From positions 1,521,748-1,585,747 of the forward strand of contig NZ_KB900626.1 of the NCBI RefSeq assembly GCF_000379125.1: a stretch of DNA of 64,000 bases. Reading direction: 5' to 3'. Both the position numbers and the translations under genes were made by a program. The DNA is from Methylosinus sp. LW4. GTDB lineage: Bacteria > Pseudomonadota > Alphaproteobacteria > Rhizobiales > Beijerinckiaceae. The notes under the pieces are model-generated. The model was given only the letters and a program-made list of their open reading frames with translations, was not told where the DNA came from and searched no databases. The stretch's first letter is position 1. Every line of letters starts with the position of its first letter. Shown here one piece after another: positions 47,154-55,532 of the stretch.

Positions 47154-47458
47154 CGCGCAAATCGGCGGAGGACGAGCGCTTTTTCTGGTGGGAAGGCGAG
47201 ACGCTGGTGGTCAACATATTGGGACGGCCGGCCGCCAGTCGCGACGCCATCGGCAAGCCCAGAGGCCATCAGCTCGAGGTCAGCGTGACCACGGCGCCGC
47301 GGCGAGGCCGGGCGACCGATCACATGGTCCGCTTTCTCGCCGGCGAGTTCGGCGTCGCTCCCTCGGCGATCGAAGTCGTGTTCGGACGCATGAACGTCAA
47401 CAAGCAATTGCGGATCGCCGCGCCACAGAAGCTTCCAGGCCCGTTCCGCAGAGCCTGA
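47150..47458 (+). CDS. DUF167 (YggU) family protein
   Basis: 102 residues from ATG 47150. The family motif is seen in FFWWEGETLVVNILGRPAASRD, HQLEVSVTTAPRRGRAT and VRFLAGEFGVAPSAIEVVFG. Function is unknown, but the fold resembles YggU. Translationally coupled to the spermidine-synthase-like gene by ATGA overlap. The region after it is a normal spacer of about 110 bases. Confidence 0.87.
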   Translation: MTRKSAEDERFFWWEGETLVVNILGRPAASRDAIGKPRGHQLEVSVTTAPRRGRATDHMVRFLAGEFGVAPSAIEVVFGRMNVNKQLRIAAPQKLPGPFRRA

Positions 47459-47570
47459 GCGAAAAGCGTGGACACTGGCCGCCCCATGACGGATGACGGC
47501 CAAGCCTGATCTGGACTAATACATAAATCCGATGTAATGACTTCCGGTTTCGTCTGTTTCCGAGAACCTC

Positions 47571-48005
47571 ATGAATTGTCGGCTCATTGCGCGCGCTGTC
47601 GCTCTCACGCTCCTCGCCGCCGCAACGCTGCCCACGGCGCCGGCGGCGGCCCGAGATGCGCTGCTCACCCGCTTGACGCAGCCCAACACGCCGACCGTCT
47701 TTTATTTTCATTCCTTCCGGGTGAATTGCCAGGGCGTGCCGAACTATCGGCTCGCGCAGCGGGCGACAGTGGTGTCGCCACAGCATCCCGAGCATGGGAC
47801 GCTGACCATTGGCGAGGGGCAGGCGCCGGTGCGGCACTGCCAGGGCCAGCCCGGCTATGCGACGATTGTGACCTACACGCCCGAGCATAATTTCACCGGC
47901 TACGACAGCTTCGTGCTGAACGTCGCCTATCACCTCGAGAATCGGACGGTCCTGCAGCACCTCACGGCGCGGATTCAGGTGGGCGGGCCGGCCAATCCAC
48001 GCTGA
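47571..48005 (+). CDS. secreted protein of unknown function
   Basis: 144 residues from ATG 47571. A signal peptide (LIARAVALTLLAAATLPTAPAAA) is clear. The mature part has two cysteines (NCQG and HCQG) that may pair and GYATIVTYTPEHNFTGYDSFVLNVAY, which recalls bacterial Ig-like or cadherin-like repeats. I do not recognise a named family. The next gene is carB, after a terminator. Confidence 0.8.
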   Translation: MNCRLIARAVALTLLAAATLPTAPAAARDALLTRLTQPNTPTVFYFHSFRVNCQGVPNYRLAQRATVVSPQHPEHGTLTIGEGQAPVRHCQGQPGYATIVTYTPEHNFTGYDSFVLNVAYHLENRTVLQHLTARIQVGGPANPR

Positions 48006-48130
48006 CTCTTCCCCAGGGGGCCTCCCTGCCCCTTTCCCTTCCGCAGATTCTCGTCTAACACACGGCCGACCGCCGGGCCGGGCCGACCGCCCCGCTCGAT
48101 CTCGTCTCTAGGGAGGGCGCGCTGGACCTT

Positions 48131-48157
48131 GGAAAGGCTGCAGCGCGGCCTTTTTTT
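48131..48157 (+). terminator. intrinsic terminator before carB
   Basis: Stem AAAGGC (48133-48138) with GCCTTT (48148-48153), nine-base loop, followed by a seven-T run. It ends the transcript of the secreted protein about 130 bases after its stop. As it lies 90 bases before the carB start, it could also act as an attenuator for carB. Confidence 0.7.
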
Positions 48158-48248
48158 GTGCGCGCCGGCGCCCCGATAGACGACAAGACGCGCGCTCTCC
48201 CCCATTCTGGGGAGCGTCCCGCGACGAAAGGATGACAGACGGACCGAC

Positions 48249-51200
48249 ATGCCGAAGCGAACAGACATCTCGACCATTCTGATCATCGGCGCCGGCCCCA
48301 TCGTCATCGGCCAGGCCTGCGAATTCGACTATTCCGGCACTCAGGCCTGCAAGGCCCTGCGCGCCGAGGGCTATCGAATCGTCCTCGTCAATTCCAATCC
48401 CGCGACGATCATGACCGATCCCGATATGGCGGATCGGACCTATGTCGAGCCGATCACGCCAGAGATCGTCGCCAAGATCATCGAGAAGGAGCGCTACGCC
48501 GCGCCCGGCGGCTTCGCGCTGCTGCCCACCATGGGCGGCCAGACGGCGCTGAATTGCGCGCTCTCGCTCGAGCGCATGGGCGTGCTGGAGAAATTCGACG
48601 TCGAGATGATCGGCGCCAACGCCCAGGCCATAGACAAGGCCGAGGATCGCGAATTGTTCCGCGAGGCGATGACGAAAATCGGCCTCGAGACGCCGCGCTC
48701 GCGCCTCGCCAACGCCACCGACGTCAAGACCTCCGACAAGGCCAAGCGCAACGCCGATATCGCCGAGATCGAGGCCTCCGCCCTCTCCGACGAAGAGAAG
48801 CAGAAGGCGATCGCCGATATTCGTCGCCGCTGGGAAGCGGATGAGCCGGAGCGCAAGCGGCGCTATATTTCCAAGGGCCTGACCGAGGCGCTGGAGGCGC
48901 TGGAGGATATCGGCCTGCCGGCGATCATTCGGCCGTCCTTCACCCTGGCCGGCACGGGCGGCGGCATCGCCTATAACAAGGCGGAGTTCATCGACATCAT
49001 CGAGCGGGGCCTGGACGCCTCGCCGACCACCGAAGTGCTCATCGAAGAGAGCGTCATCGGCTGGAAAGAATATGAGATGGAGGTCGTCCGCGACAAAGCG
49101 GACAATTGCATCATCGTCTGCTCGATCGAGAATATCGATCCCATGGGCGTGCATACGGGCGATTCCATCACGGTCGCCCCTGCCCTGACGCTGACCGACA
49201 AAGAATATCAGATCATGCGCGACGCCTCGCTCGCCGTGCTGCGCGAGATCGGCGTCGAGACCGGCGGCTCGAATGTGCAATTCGCCGTCGATCCCGCCAC
49301 CGGCCGCATGATCGTCATCGAGATGAATCCGCGCGTGTCACGCTCCTCGGCGCTGGCCTCCAAGGCGACGGGCTTCCCCATCGCCAAGGTCGCCGCCAAG
49401 CTCGCCGTCGGCTACACGCTGGACGAGATCGCCAACGACATAACGGGCGGCGCGACGCCCGCCTCCTTCGAGCCGACGATCGATTATGTCGTCACCAAAA
49501 TTCCACGCTTCGCTTTCGAGAAATTCCCCGGCGCCGAGCCCATTCTGACGACGGCGATGAAATCCGTCGGCGAGGCCATGGCGATCGGGCGCAATTTCGC
49601 CGAATCGCTGCAAAAGGCGCTGCGCTCGCTGGAGACCGGCCTCTCCGGCCTCGACGAGATCGAGATCGACGGCATGGGCCGCGGCGACGATATGAACGTG
49701 CTGCGCGCCGCGCTCGGCACGCCGACGCCGGATCGGCTGCTCGTCGTCGGCCAGGCGTTGCGGCTCGGCATGGATCCGCAGGAGATTCACGAAGCCTGCA
49801 AGATCGACCCCTGGTTCATAGCGCGGATCGAAGAGATCGTCGCGCTGGAGGCGCGGGTGCGCGCTTTCGGCCTGCCCAAGGACGCCGAAAACTTTCGCGC
49901 CCTGAAATTCGCAGGCTTCTCCGACGCGCGGCTCGCGACGCTCACCGGCGCCGGCGAGAAGGAAGTGCGCGCGGCGCGGCGGGCGCTCGACGTGCGGCCG
50001 GTCTATAAGCGCATCGACACTTGCGCGGCCGAATTCGCCTCGCCCACCGCCTATATGTATTCGACCTATGAGACGCCTTTCCTCGGCGCGCCGGCCAATG
50101 AGGCGCGGCCTTCCGCCGAGCGCAAGGTGGTCATTCTGGGCGGCGGGCCGAACCGCATCGGCCAGGGCATAGAATTCGACTATTGCTGCTGCCACGCCTG
50201 CTTCGCGCTCGCCGACGCCGGCTATGAAACCATCATGATCAATTGCAATCCCGAGACAGTGTCGACGGATTACGACACCTCCGATCGTCTCTACTTCGAG
50301 CCGCTGACGGCCGAGGATGTGGAGGAGATTTTGGACGTCGAGCGCAGCAATGGGACATTGCATGGCGTCATCGTCCAATATGGCGGCCAGACGCCCTTGA
50401 AGCTCGCCCATGCGCTGAGCTCGGCGGGCCTGCCCATTCTCGGCACGCCGGTCGATTCGATCGACCTCGCCGAGGATCGCGACCGCTTCAAGCGCCTGCT
50501 CGACAAGCTCGGATTGAAGCAGCCGAAGAACGGCATCGCCTATTCGGTGGAGCAGTCGCGGCTCGTCGCCGGCGAGCTCGGCCTGCCTCTGGTGGTGCGG
50601 CCCTCCTATGTGCTGGGCGGGCGCGCCATGGCGATCATCCGCGATCAGAACACGCTCGATGATTATCTGCTCGGCACGCTGCCGAGCCTCGTGCCGTCGG
50701 ACGTCAAGGCGCGCTATCCCAATGACAAGACCGGGCAGATCAACACGGTTCTCGGCAAGAATCCGCTGCTCTTCGACCGCTATCTCACCGACGCTATAGA
50801 GGTGGACGTCGACTGCCTCGCCGATGGCGAGGAGGCGGCCATCGCCGGGGTGATGGAGCATATCGAGGAAGCGGGCATTCATTCCGGCGATTCGGCCTGC
50901 TCGCTGCCGCCGCGCTCGCTCTCGGCGGAGATGGTGGCGGAGCTCGAGCGGCAGACGATCCAGCTCGCCAAGGCGCTCGGCGTCATCGGGCTGATGAATG
51001 TGCAGTATGCGCTGAAGGACGGCGAAATCTTCGTGCTGGAGGTCAATCCGCGCGCCTCGCGCACTGTGCCATTCGTCGCCAAGGTGGTCGGCGCCCCCAT
51101 CGCCAAGATCGCGGCGCGCATCATGGCCGGGGAGAAGCTCTCGGCCTTCACCCTGCCCTCCCGCGCGCCGAATCACGTCGGCGTGAAGGAGTCGGTCTTC

Positions 51201-51743
51201 CCCTTCGCGCGCTTCCCCGGCGTCGACACCGTGCTCGGGCCCGAGATGCGCTCGACCGGCGAGGTCATCGGCCTCGACCGCAGCTTCGAGGCGGCCTTCG
51301 CCAAGAGCCAGTTAGGGGGCGGCACCAAGGTGCCGCGGCAGGGAACCGTCTTCGTCTCGGTGCGCGACGCCGACAAGCCGCGTGTCATACCGGCGGTTCA
51401 GCAGCTGGTGAGCCTCGGCTTCACGGTGGTGGCGACGGGCGGCACGGCGCGCTATCTGCAGGATCAGGGCGTGCCGGCGCAAAAGCTCAACAAAGTGTCG
51501 GAAGGGCGTCCGCATATTGTGGACGCCATCAAGAACGGCTCGGTTCAGCTGGTGTTCAACACGACCGAAGGCGCTCAGGCGCTGGCGGATTCTCGTTCCT
51601 TGCGCCAAGCTGCGCTATTGCATAAAGTCCCCTATTATACGACTCTGGCCGGCGCGATCGCAGCGGTCCAGAGCATCAGGGCCTATGTATCGGGAGATCT
51701 CGAAGTCCGCGCCCTTCAGGACTATTTCGCGTCGAATGCGTGA
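48249..51743 (+). CDS. carB: carbamoyl-phosphate synthase large subunit
   Basis: 1164 residues. It makes carbamoyl phosphate from bicarbonate, glutamine-derived ammonia and ATP for arginine and pyrimidine synthesis. Two ATP-grasp halves are apparent ([19 protein letters not shown] and [19 protein letters not shown]), then a C-terminal MGS allosteric domain (from about 1000: [20 protein letters not shown]). The first half has an insert near residues 160-200 ([21 protein letters not shown]), seen in alphaproteobacterial CarB. carA is not adjacent here. The family A-type repeats are absent around it. Confidence 0.97.
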   Translation: MPKRTDISTILIIGAGPIVIGQACEFDYSGTQACKALRAEGYRIVLVNSNPATIMTDPDMADRTYVEPITPEIVAKIIEKERYAAPGGFALLPTMGGQTALNCALSLERMGVLEKFDVEMIGANAQAIDKAEDRELFREAMTKIGLETPRSRLANATDVKTSDKAKRNADIAEIEASALSDEEKQKAIADIRRRWEADEPERKRRYISKGLTEALEALEDIGLPAIIRPSFTLAGTGGGIAYNKAEFIDIIERGLDASPTTEVLIEESVIGWKEYEMEVVRDKADNCIIVCSIENIDPMGVHTGDSITVAPALTLTDKEYQIMRDASLAVLREIGVETGGSNVQFAVDPATGRMIVIEMNPRVSRSSALASKATGFPIAKVAAKLAVGYTLDEIANDITGGATPASFEPTIDYVVTKIPRFAFEKFPGAEPILTTAMKSVGEAMAIGRNFAESLQKALRSLETGLSGLDEIEIDGMGRGDDMNVLRAALGTPTPDRLLVVGQALRLGMDPQEIHEACKIDPWFIARIEEIVALEARVRAFGLPKDAENFRALKFAGFSDARLATLTGAGEKEVRAARRALDVRPVYKRIDTCAAEFASPTAYMYSTYETPFLGAPANEARPSAERKVVILGGGPNRIGQGIEFDYCCCHACFALADAGYETIMINCNPETVSTDYDTSDRLYFEPLTAEDVEEILDVERSNGTLHGVIVQYGGQTPLKLAHALSSAGLPILGTPVDSIDLAEDRDRFKRLLDKLGLKQPKNGIAYSVEQSRLVAGELGLPLVVRPSYVLGGRAMAIIRDQNTLDDYLLGTLPSLVPSDVKARYPNDKTGQINTVLGKNPLLFDRYLTDAIEVDVDCLADGEEAAIAGVMEHIEEAGIHSGDSACSLPPRSLSAEMVAELERQTIQLAKALGVIGLMNVQYALKDGEIFVLEVNPRASRTVPFVAKVVGAPIAKIAARIMAGEKLSAFTLPSRAPNHVGVKESVFPFARFPGVDTVLGPEMRSTGEVIGLDRSFEAAFAKSQLGGGTKVPRQGTVFVSVRDADKPRVIPAVQQLVSLGFTVVATGGTARYLQDQGVPAQKLNKVSEGRPHIVDAIKNGSVQLVFNTTEGAQALADSRSLRQAALLHKVPYYTTLAGAIAAVQSIRAYVSGDLEVRALQDYFASNA

Positions 51744-51898
51744 CCTCGCGCCGCGCGAATATAAGTGAAGGCCGCCGCATCCGCGGCTCGTTCATGTCGA
51801 GGAAGTCCGACCGTCCGCCGCAGCTCACGCTGGTCCGGGGGCGCGGGGAATTTTATTGGCCGGGTCTGGACGCATCCGGGAGCGAAAGAGCAAGAGAC

Positions 51899-52375
51899 AT
51901 GGTGGACAAGGTGCCTATGACCGCCGCCGGCTACGCGACTCTCGACGAGGAGCTGCGTCAGCGCCAGCAGATCGAACGTCCGCGCATCATTCAGGCGATC
52001 GCCGAAGCGCGCGCCCATGGCGATCTCTCGGAAAACGCTGAATATCACGCCGCGAAAGAGGCCCAATCGCTGAACGAGGGCCGCATCGCCGAGCTCGAGG
52101 ACAAGCTCTCCCGCGCCGAGGTCATAGACGTATCCAAGCTCACCGGCAATACGGTGAAGTTCGGCGCGACGGTCACGGTCGTCGACGAGGACACCGAGGA
52201 AGAGAAGGCCTATCAGATCGTCGGCGAGCCCGAGGCCGATGTGAAGAACGGCCGCGTCTCCATCGCCTCCCCCATCGCCCGCGCGCTGATCGGCAAGAAG
52301 GCCGGCGACACGGTCGAAGTGAAGACGCCGGGCGGCGGCAAGAGCTATGAGATTTTGAAGGTCGCTTTCGTCTGA
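51899..52375 (+). CDS. greA: transcription elongation factor GreA
   Basis: 158 residues from ATG 51899, the family's usual size; the same frame is open from 51740 without conserved sequence. It rescues backtracked RNA polymerase by stimulating transcript cleavage. The coiled coil ([29 protein letters not shown]) carries the acidic tip residues, and [35 protein letters not shown] is the FKBP-like domain. It follows carB by 155 bases. Confidence 0.96.
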   Translation: MVDKVPMTAAGYATLDEELRQRQQIERPRIIQAIAEARAHGDLSENAEYHAAKEAQSLNEGRIAELEDKLSRAEVIDVSKLTGNTVKFGATVTVVDEDTEEEKAYQIVGEPEADVKNGRVSIASPIARALIGKKAGDTVEVKTPGGGKSYEILKVAFV

Positions 52376-52391
52376 GCGGCATGGGCGGCGA

Positions 52392-52433
52392 GGCCCCCTC
52401 CCGAGCCCTCCCCCGCTACGCGGGAGAAGGGGC
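52392..52433. repeat. palindromic repeat family B, partial copy 3
   Basis: GCCCCCTCCCGAGCCCTCCC followed by CGCTACGCGGGAGAAGGGGC, the left half of family B. It lies 17 bases after greA and directly upstream of the family C copy, so the repeats are stacked. Confidence 0.7.
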
Positions 52434-52475
52434 GGACCCGGGGACCGAGAGGAATCTGAAAAAGCTCGCGCGCTC

Positions 52476-52622
52476 CTTCTCCCACTCGTGGGAGAAGGTG
52501 GCCCTCGCGTCAGCGAGGGTCGGATGAGGGCGCCTCCCGCAGGCCAAGATTTTGACGAGCGGCTCGGACCCTCATCCGACCCCGTTTCACGGGGCCACCT
52601 TCTCCCGCAAGCGGGAGAAGGG
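52476..52622. repeat. inverted repeat family C, copy 1
   Basis: The left arm CTTCTCCCACTCGTGGGAGA, then GGTGGCCC and GGGTCGGATGAGGG; the right arm is its inverse, CCCTCATCCGACCC then GGCCACC and CTTCTCCCGCAAGCGGGAGA. About 34 unrelated bases (52533-52566) lie between the arms. It fills the space between greA and the ELM1-family gene and contains that gene's best start codon. Confidence 0.85.
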
Positions 52623-53657
52623 AGAGCGCGAACCGCCTGGGTCCTCTCCGACGGCCGCGCCGGCCACGAGGTCCAGAGCCTCGGCATAGCCGAAGCCCTC
52701 GGCCTCTCTCCCCGCCTCATTCGCCTCGCTCCCCGCGCGTTCATCGCCGCGCTCGCGCCTTTCGGCCCGATCGACCTGCGCGAGGCGAAGCTCCTCGCCC
52801 CGCCCTATCCCGATATCGCCATCGCCTGCGGACGGCGCACCATTCCCTATCTGCGCCATGTGAAGCGCGCCTCGGGCGGCGCGGTCTTCACCGTCTATGT
52901 GAACCGCCCGGCCAGCGGGCTCGGAACAGCGGATGCCATCGTCGCGCCGCGCCATGATGGGCTCACAGGCGAAAATGTCATCGCCCCGCTTGCGCCGGCG
53001 AATCGGCTGACGCCGCAGCGCCTCGCCGAAGCCCGCGCCGCTCTCGATCCCCGCGTCGCGACGCTGCCGGAGCCGAGAGTGGGGCTGCTCATCGGCGGGG
53101 ATAGCCGCCATTTTCGGTTTTCGGAGCGAGATGCGGAACGGCTTCTCGCCGACGTCGGCGCCATACTGGACCAGGGGTGGAGCATCGCCGCGACGGTCTC
53201 GCGGCGAACGCCGGCGCCGCTGATCGAGGCGTTACGGGAGCGGCTCGGGGGCCCTCATCCGACCCTCGCTGACGCGAGGGCCACCTTCTCCCGCGCGCGG
53301 GAGAAGGAAGCGCGCGCCTTTCTTTGGATGGGGGAAAGCGAGAATCCCTATCTCTCCATTCTCGCCGGCGCGCAGGCGCTGCTGGTGACCGCCGATAGCG
53401 TCAATATGGTCGCCGAGGCGGCCGCGACCGGCGCGCCGATCCACGTCTTCGAGCCGGAAGGCGGCGCCGCCAAGATCGCCGCCTTTCTCGATGCGCTGGA
53501 ACAGCGCGGCGCTCTGCGCCGCTGGCGCGGACGGCTCGAGCATTGGCGCTACGAGCCGCTGAACGAGACGCCGGCCATCGCCGAAGAGATCGCCCGCCGC
53601 TTCGCGGCCTTCCATGGGGCGGCCCCCGTATTGCTTCATGGCTCGCGCGCTTCGTAA
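52524..53657 (+). CDS. ELM1 (mitochondrial fission family) glycosyltransferase-like protein
   Basis: About 377 residues from ATG 52524. The conserved family start is ARTAWVLSDGRAGHEVQSLGIAEALG, which begins near residue 36; the residues before it (MRAPPAGQDFDERL...) are translated from repeat family C. ATG 52524 has GAGGGTCGG as a ribosome site inside the repeat; GTG 52488 is an upstream option. No start codon lies between the repeat and the conserved part. Inside the protein, about 20 residues near 244 (GPHPTLADARATFSRAREKE) are also repeat C in frame. The C-terminal LVTADSVNMVAEAAATGAPIHVFEPEGG is the family's nucleotide-binding region. The family has a GT-B-like fold and unknown reaction. 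Confidence 0.8.
   Translation: MRAPPAGQDFDERLGPSSDPVSRGHLLPQAGEGRARTAWVLSDGRAGHEVQSLGIAEALGLSPRLIRLAPRAFIAALAPFGPIDLREAKLLAPPYPDIAIACGRRTIPYLRHVKRASGGAVFTVYVNRPASGLGTADAIVAPRHDGLTGENVIAPLAPANRLTPQRLAEARAALDPRVATLPEPRVGLLIGGDSRHFRFSERDAERLLADVGAILDQGWSIAATVSRRTPAPLIEALRERLGGPHPTLADARATFSRAREKEARAFLWMGESENPYLSILAGAQALLVTADSVNMVAEAAATGAPIHVFEPEGGAAKIAAFLDALEQRGALRRWRGRLEHWRYEPLNETPAIAEEIARRFAAFHGAAPVLLHGSRAS
53251..53308. repeat. inverted repeat family C, half copy inside the ELM1-family gene
   Basis: GCCCTCATCCGACCCTCGCT followed by GACGCGAGGGCCACCTTCTC and CCGCGCGCGGGAGAAGG matches the right arm of the copy at 52476-52622. It is read in frame with no stop, adding about 20 residues. Confidence 0.85.
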
Positions 53658-53775
53658 TAAATTCGCGAGTCGCCCGAAGATCAGGAGCGGTTGCGGCGCT
53701 ACGCATAATGGCTAGATTGCGCCCATCCGAACGCGCCGCGCCGTCCGCGCGGAGACATTCGCAAAGAGCCTCTTC

Positions 53776-54771
53776 ATGTCCGCAGACGATAAAGGCCGCC
53801 TGCACGCCCGCGTCATCGTGCTGGGGTCCGGCCCCGCCGGCTATACGGCGGCGATCTACACGGCGCGCGCCATGCTCGAGCCCGTGGTCATCGCCGGCTT
53901 CGATCAGGGCGGCCAGCTCATGATCACCACAGATGTGGAGAACTACCCCGGCTTCGCCGAGCCGATCCAAGGCCCCTGGCTGATGGATCAGATGCGCGCG
54001 CAGGCGGAGCATGTCGGCGCGAAGCTCGTCTCCGACCATATCGTCGAGGCGCGGCTCGACAAGCGCCCCTTCGAGCTGCTCGGCGATTCGGGAACGCTCT
54101 ACACGGCGGACGCGCTCATCATCGCGACCGGCGCCAAGGCCAAATGGCTCGGCCTTCCGAGCGAGGAGGCGTTCAAGGGCTATGGCGTCTCCGCCTGCGC
54201 CACTTGCGACGGCTTCTTCTTCCGCGGCAAGAAGGTGCTGGTCGTCGGCGGCGGCAATACGGCGGTCGAGGAGGCGCTCTATCTCTCGCAGATCGCCGCC
54301 GAGGTGACGGTGGTGCATCGCCGCGACTCTTTCCGCGCCGAGCGCGTGCTGCAGGAGCGGCTGGCCGCGCGGCCCAATGTCAAAATCCTCTTCGATCACG
54401 CCATCGACGAGATTTTGGGCGGCAGCGCCCCGCCTTCGGTGACGCAGACGCGCGTGAAGAACGTCAAGACCGGCACGACGCAGACTCTGGATGTGGATGG
54501 CGTCTTCATCGCCATCGGCCATCAGCCGGCCTCGGAGCTGTTCGTCGGCCAGCTGGAGCTGAAACCCTCCGGCTATATCGCCGTGCAGCCGGGCACGACC
54601 AACACCAATATTCCGGGCGTGTTCGCGGCCGGCGACGTGGCCGACGAGACCTATCGCCAAGCGGTGACGGCCGCCGGCCTCGGCTGCATGGCGGCGCTGG
54701 ACGTTGAGCGCTATCTGCTGGAGACGCCGACGCATGCGAGCGACGCGCTCGCCTCCGAGGAGCCTTTGTAA
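53776..54771 (+). CDS. trxB: thioredoxin-disulfide reductase
   Basis: 331 residues. NADPH flavoenzyme that reduces thioredoxin. FAD loop VLGSGPAGYTAAIYTARA, redox pair SACATCDGFFF (Cys-Ala-Thr-Cys), NADPH loop VLVVGGGNTAVEEALYL and the C-terminal FAD motif VFAAGDVADETYRQAVTAAGLGC are complete. The start ATG 53776 has AAAGAG about ten bases upstream. It lies between the ELM1-family gene and repeat A copy 2. Confidence 0.97.
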   Translation: MSADDKGRLHARVIVLGSGPAGYTAAIYTARAMLEPVVIAGFDQGGQLMITTDVENYPGFAEPIQGPWLMDQMRAQAEHVGAKLVSDHIVEARLDKRPFELLGDSGTLYTADALIIATGAKAKWLGLPSEEAFKGYGVSACATCDGFFFRGKKVLVVGGGNTAVEEALYLSQIAAEVTVVHRRDSFRAERVLQERLAARPNVKILFDHAIDEILGGSAPPSVTQTRVKNVKTGTTQTLDVDGVFIAIGHQPASELFVGQLELKPSGYIAVQPGTTNTNIPGVFAAGDVADETYRQAVTAAGLGCMAALDVERYLLETPTHASDALASEEPL

Positions 54772-54786
54772 CGGCGGCCCGCGCCC

Positions 54787-54913
54787 CCACCCTCCCCTTC
54801 AGGGGGAGGGTCGCGCTGAAGGCGCGGGGTGGGGTCCGCGCGATAGAGATTTCGGGAGTTCACCCCACCCCGGCTTGCTGCGCAGGCCGACCCTCCCTTT
54901 CAAGGGAAGGGTG
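54787..54913. repeat. palindromic repeat family A, copy 2
   Basis: Outer ends CCACCCTCCCC and GGGAAGGGTG, inner GGGGTGGGGT and ACCCCACCCC, with the GGCTTGCTGCGCAGGCC hairpin. It is 15 bases after the trxB stop and ends 16 bases before the DUF559 start. Confidence 0.85.
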
Positions 54914-54929
54914 AGCAGGACGGCCCACT

Positions 54930-55322
54930 ATGCGCGAGGAGGACAGGCTTCGACGATTTCGTCTCGGAACGGCGCGCCGCCTCCGTGAAAATACGACAAG
55001 CGCAGAGCAGAGACTCTGGCGCGAACTGGATCGCGTGCCGCTGCTGCGCACGCATTTTCGAAGACAGGCGCCGATCGGACCTTATGTCGTTGATTTCGTC
55101 TGCTTGCGCGAGAGGCTCGTGATCGAGGTCGATGGCCCTTCGCATGCCGAAACCGAGGCGTCGCAGAGAGACACAGCGCGGACGCTCTGGCTCGAACGAG
55201 AAGGCTATCGCGTTCTCCGTTTCTGGAACCAGGAAGTTTACGAGAATATCGACGGCGTTCTCGACACGATCCATGCGGCGCTGTACGGCTCTCTCGACGC
55301 GCCGCCGAATGACGAACGCTGA
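54930..55322 (+). CDS. DUF559 (PD-(D/E)XK-like) endonuclease-domain protein
   Basis: 130 residues from ATG 54930, with CAGGA upstream. The whole protein is one DUF559 domain: ARRLRENTTSAEQRLWRELD, HFRRQAPIGPYVVDFVC, RLVIEVDGPSHAE and WLEREGYRVLRFWNQEVYENIDGVLDTI. The Asp of VVDF and Glu of IEVDG are candidate metal ligands of a Vsr-like nuclease. Function is not known. It stands between two near-identical family A repeats (54787-54913 and 55366-55490) and interrupts an otherwise housekeeping stretch between trxB and glyS. Confidence 0.88.
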   Translation: MREEDRLRRFRLGTARRLRENTTSAEQRLWRELDRVPLLRTHFRRQAPIGPYVVDFVCLRERLVIEVDGPSHAETEASQRDTARTLWLEREGYRVLRFWNQEVYENIDGVLDTIHAALYGSLDAPPNDER

Positions 55323-55365
55323 GACCCCCGATGCTGATCACCGCGAAATCGCAGGCCCCGCGCCC

Positions 55366-55490
55366 CCACCCTCCCCTTCAGGGGGAGGGTCGCGCCATAG
55401 GCGCGGGGTGGGGTCCGCGCAACAAAGACTCGGGCTCACCCCACCCCGGCCTGCTGCGCAGGCCGACCCTCCCCCTGAAGGGGAGGGTGG
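55366..55490. repeat. palindromic repeat family A, copy 3
   Basis: Direct-orientation relative of copy 2: CCACCCTCCCCTTCAGGGGG, then GCGCGGGGTGGGGTCCGCGC, ACCCCACCCCGGCCTGCTGC and the closing GGGGAGGGTGG. The homology with copy 2 begins in the flanking GCGCCCCC. It ends 42 bases before glyS. Confidence 0.85.
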
Positions 55491-55532
55491 AAGAACGCCT
55501 CGTTTCCGCACGCACGAGAAACAGATAAATCG

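Noticed and set aside
52488..52523. GTG 52488 as the start of the ELM1-family gene
   Set aside because: Lies in the repeat without a ribosome site; ATG 52524 has GAGG at good spacing. Not fully excluded.
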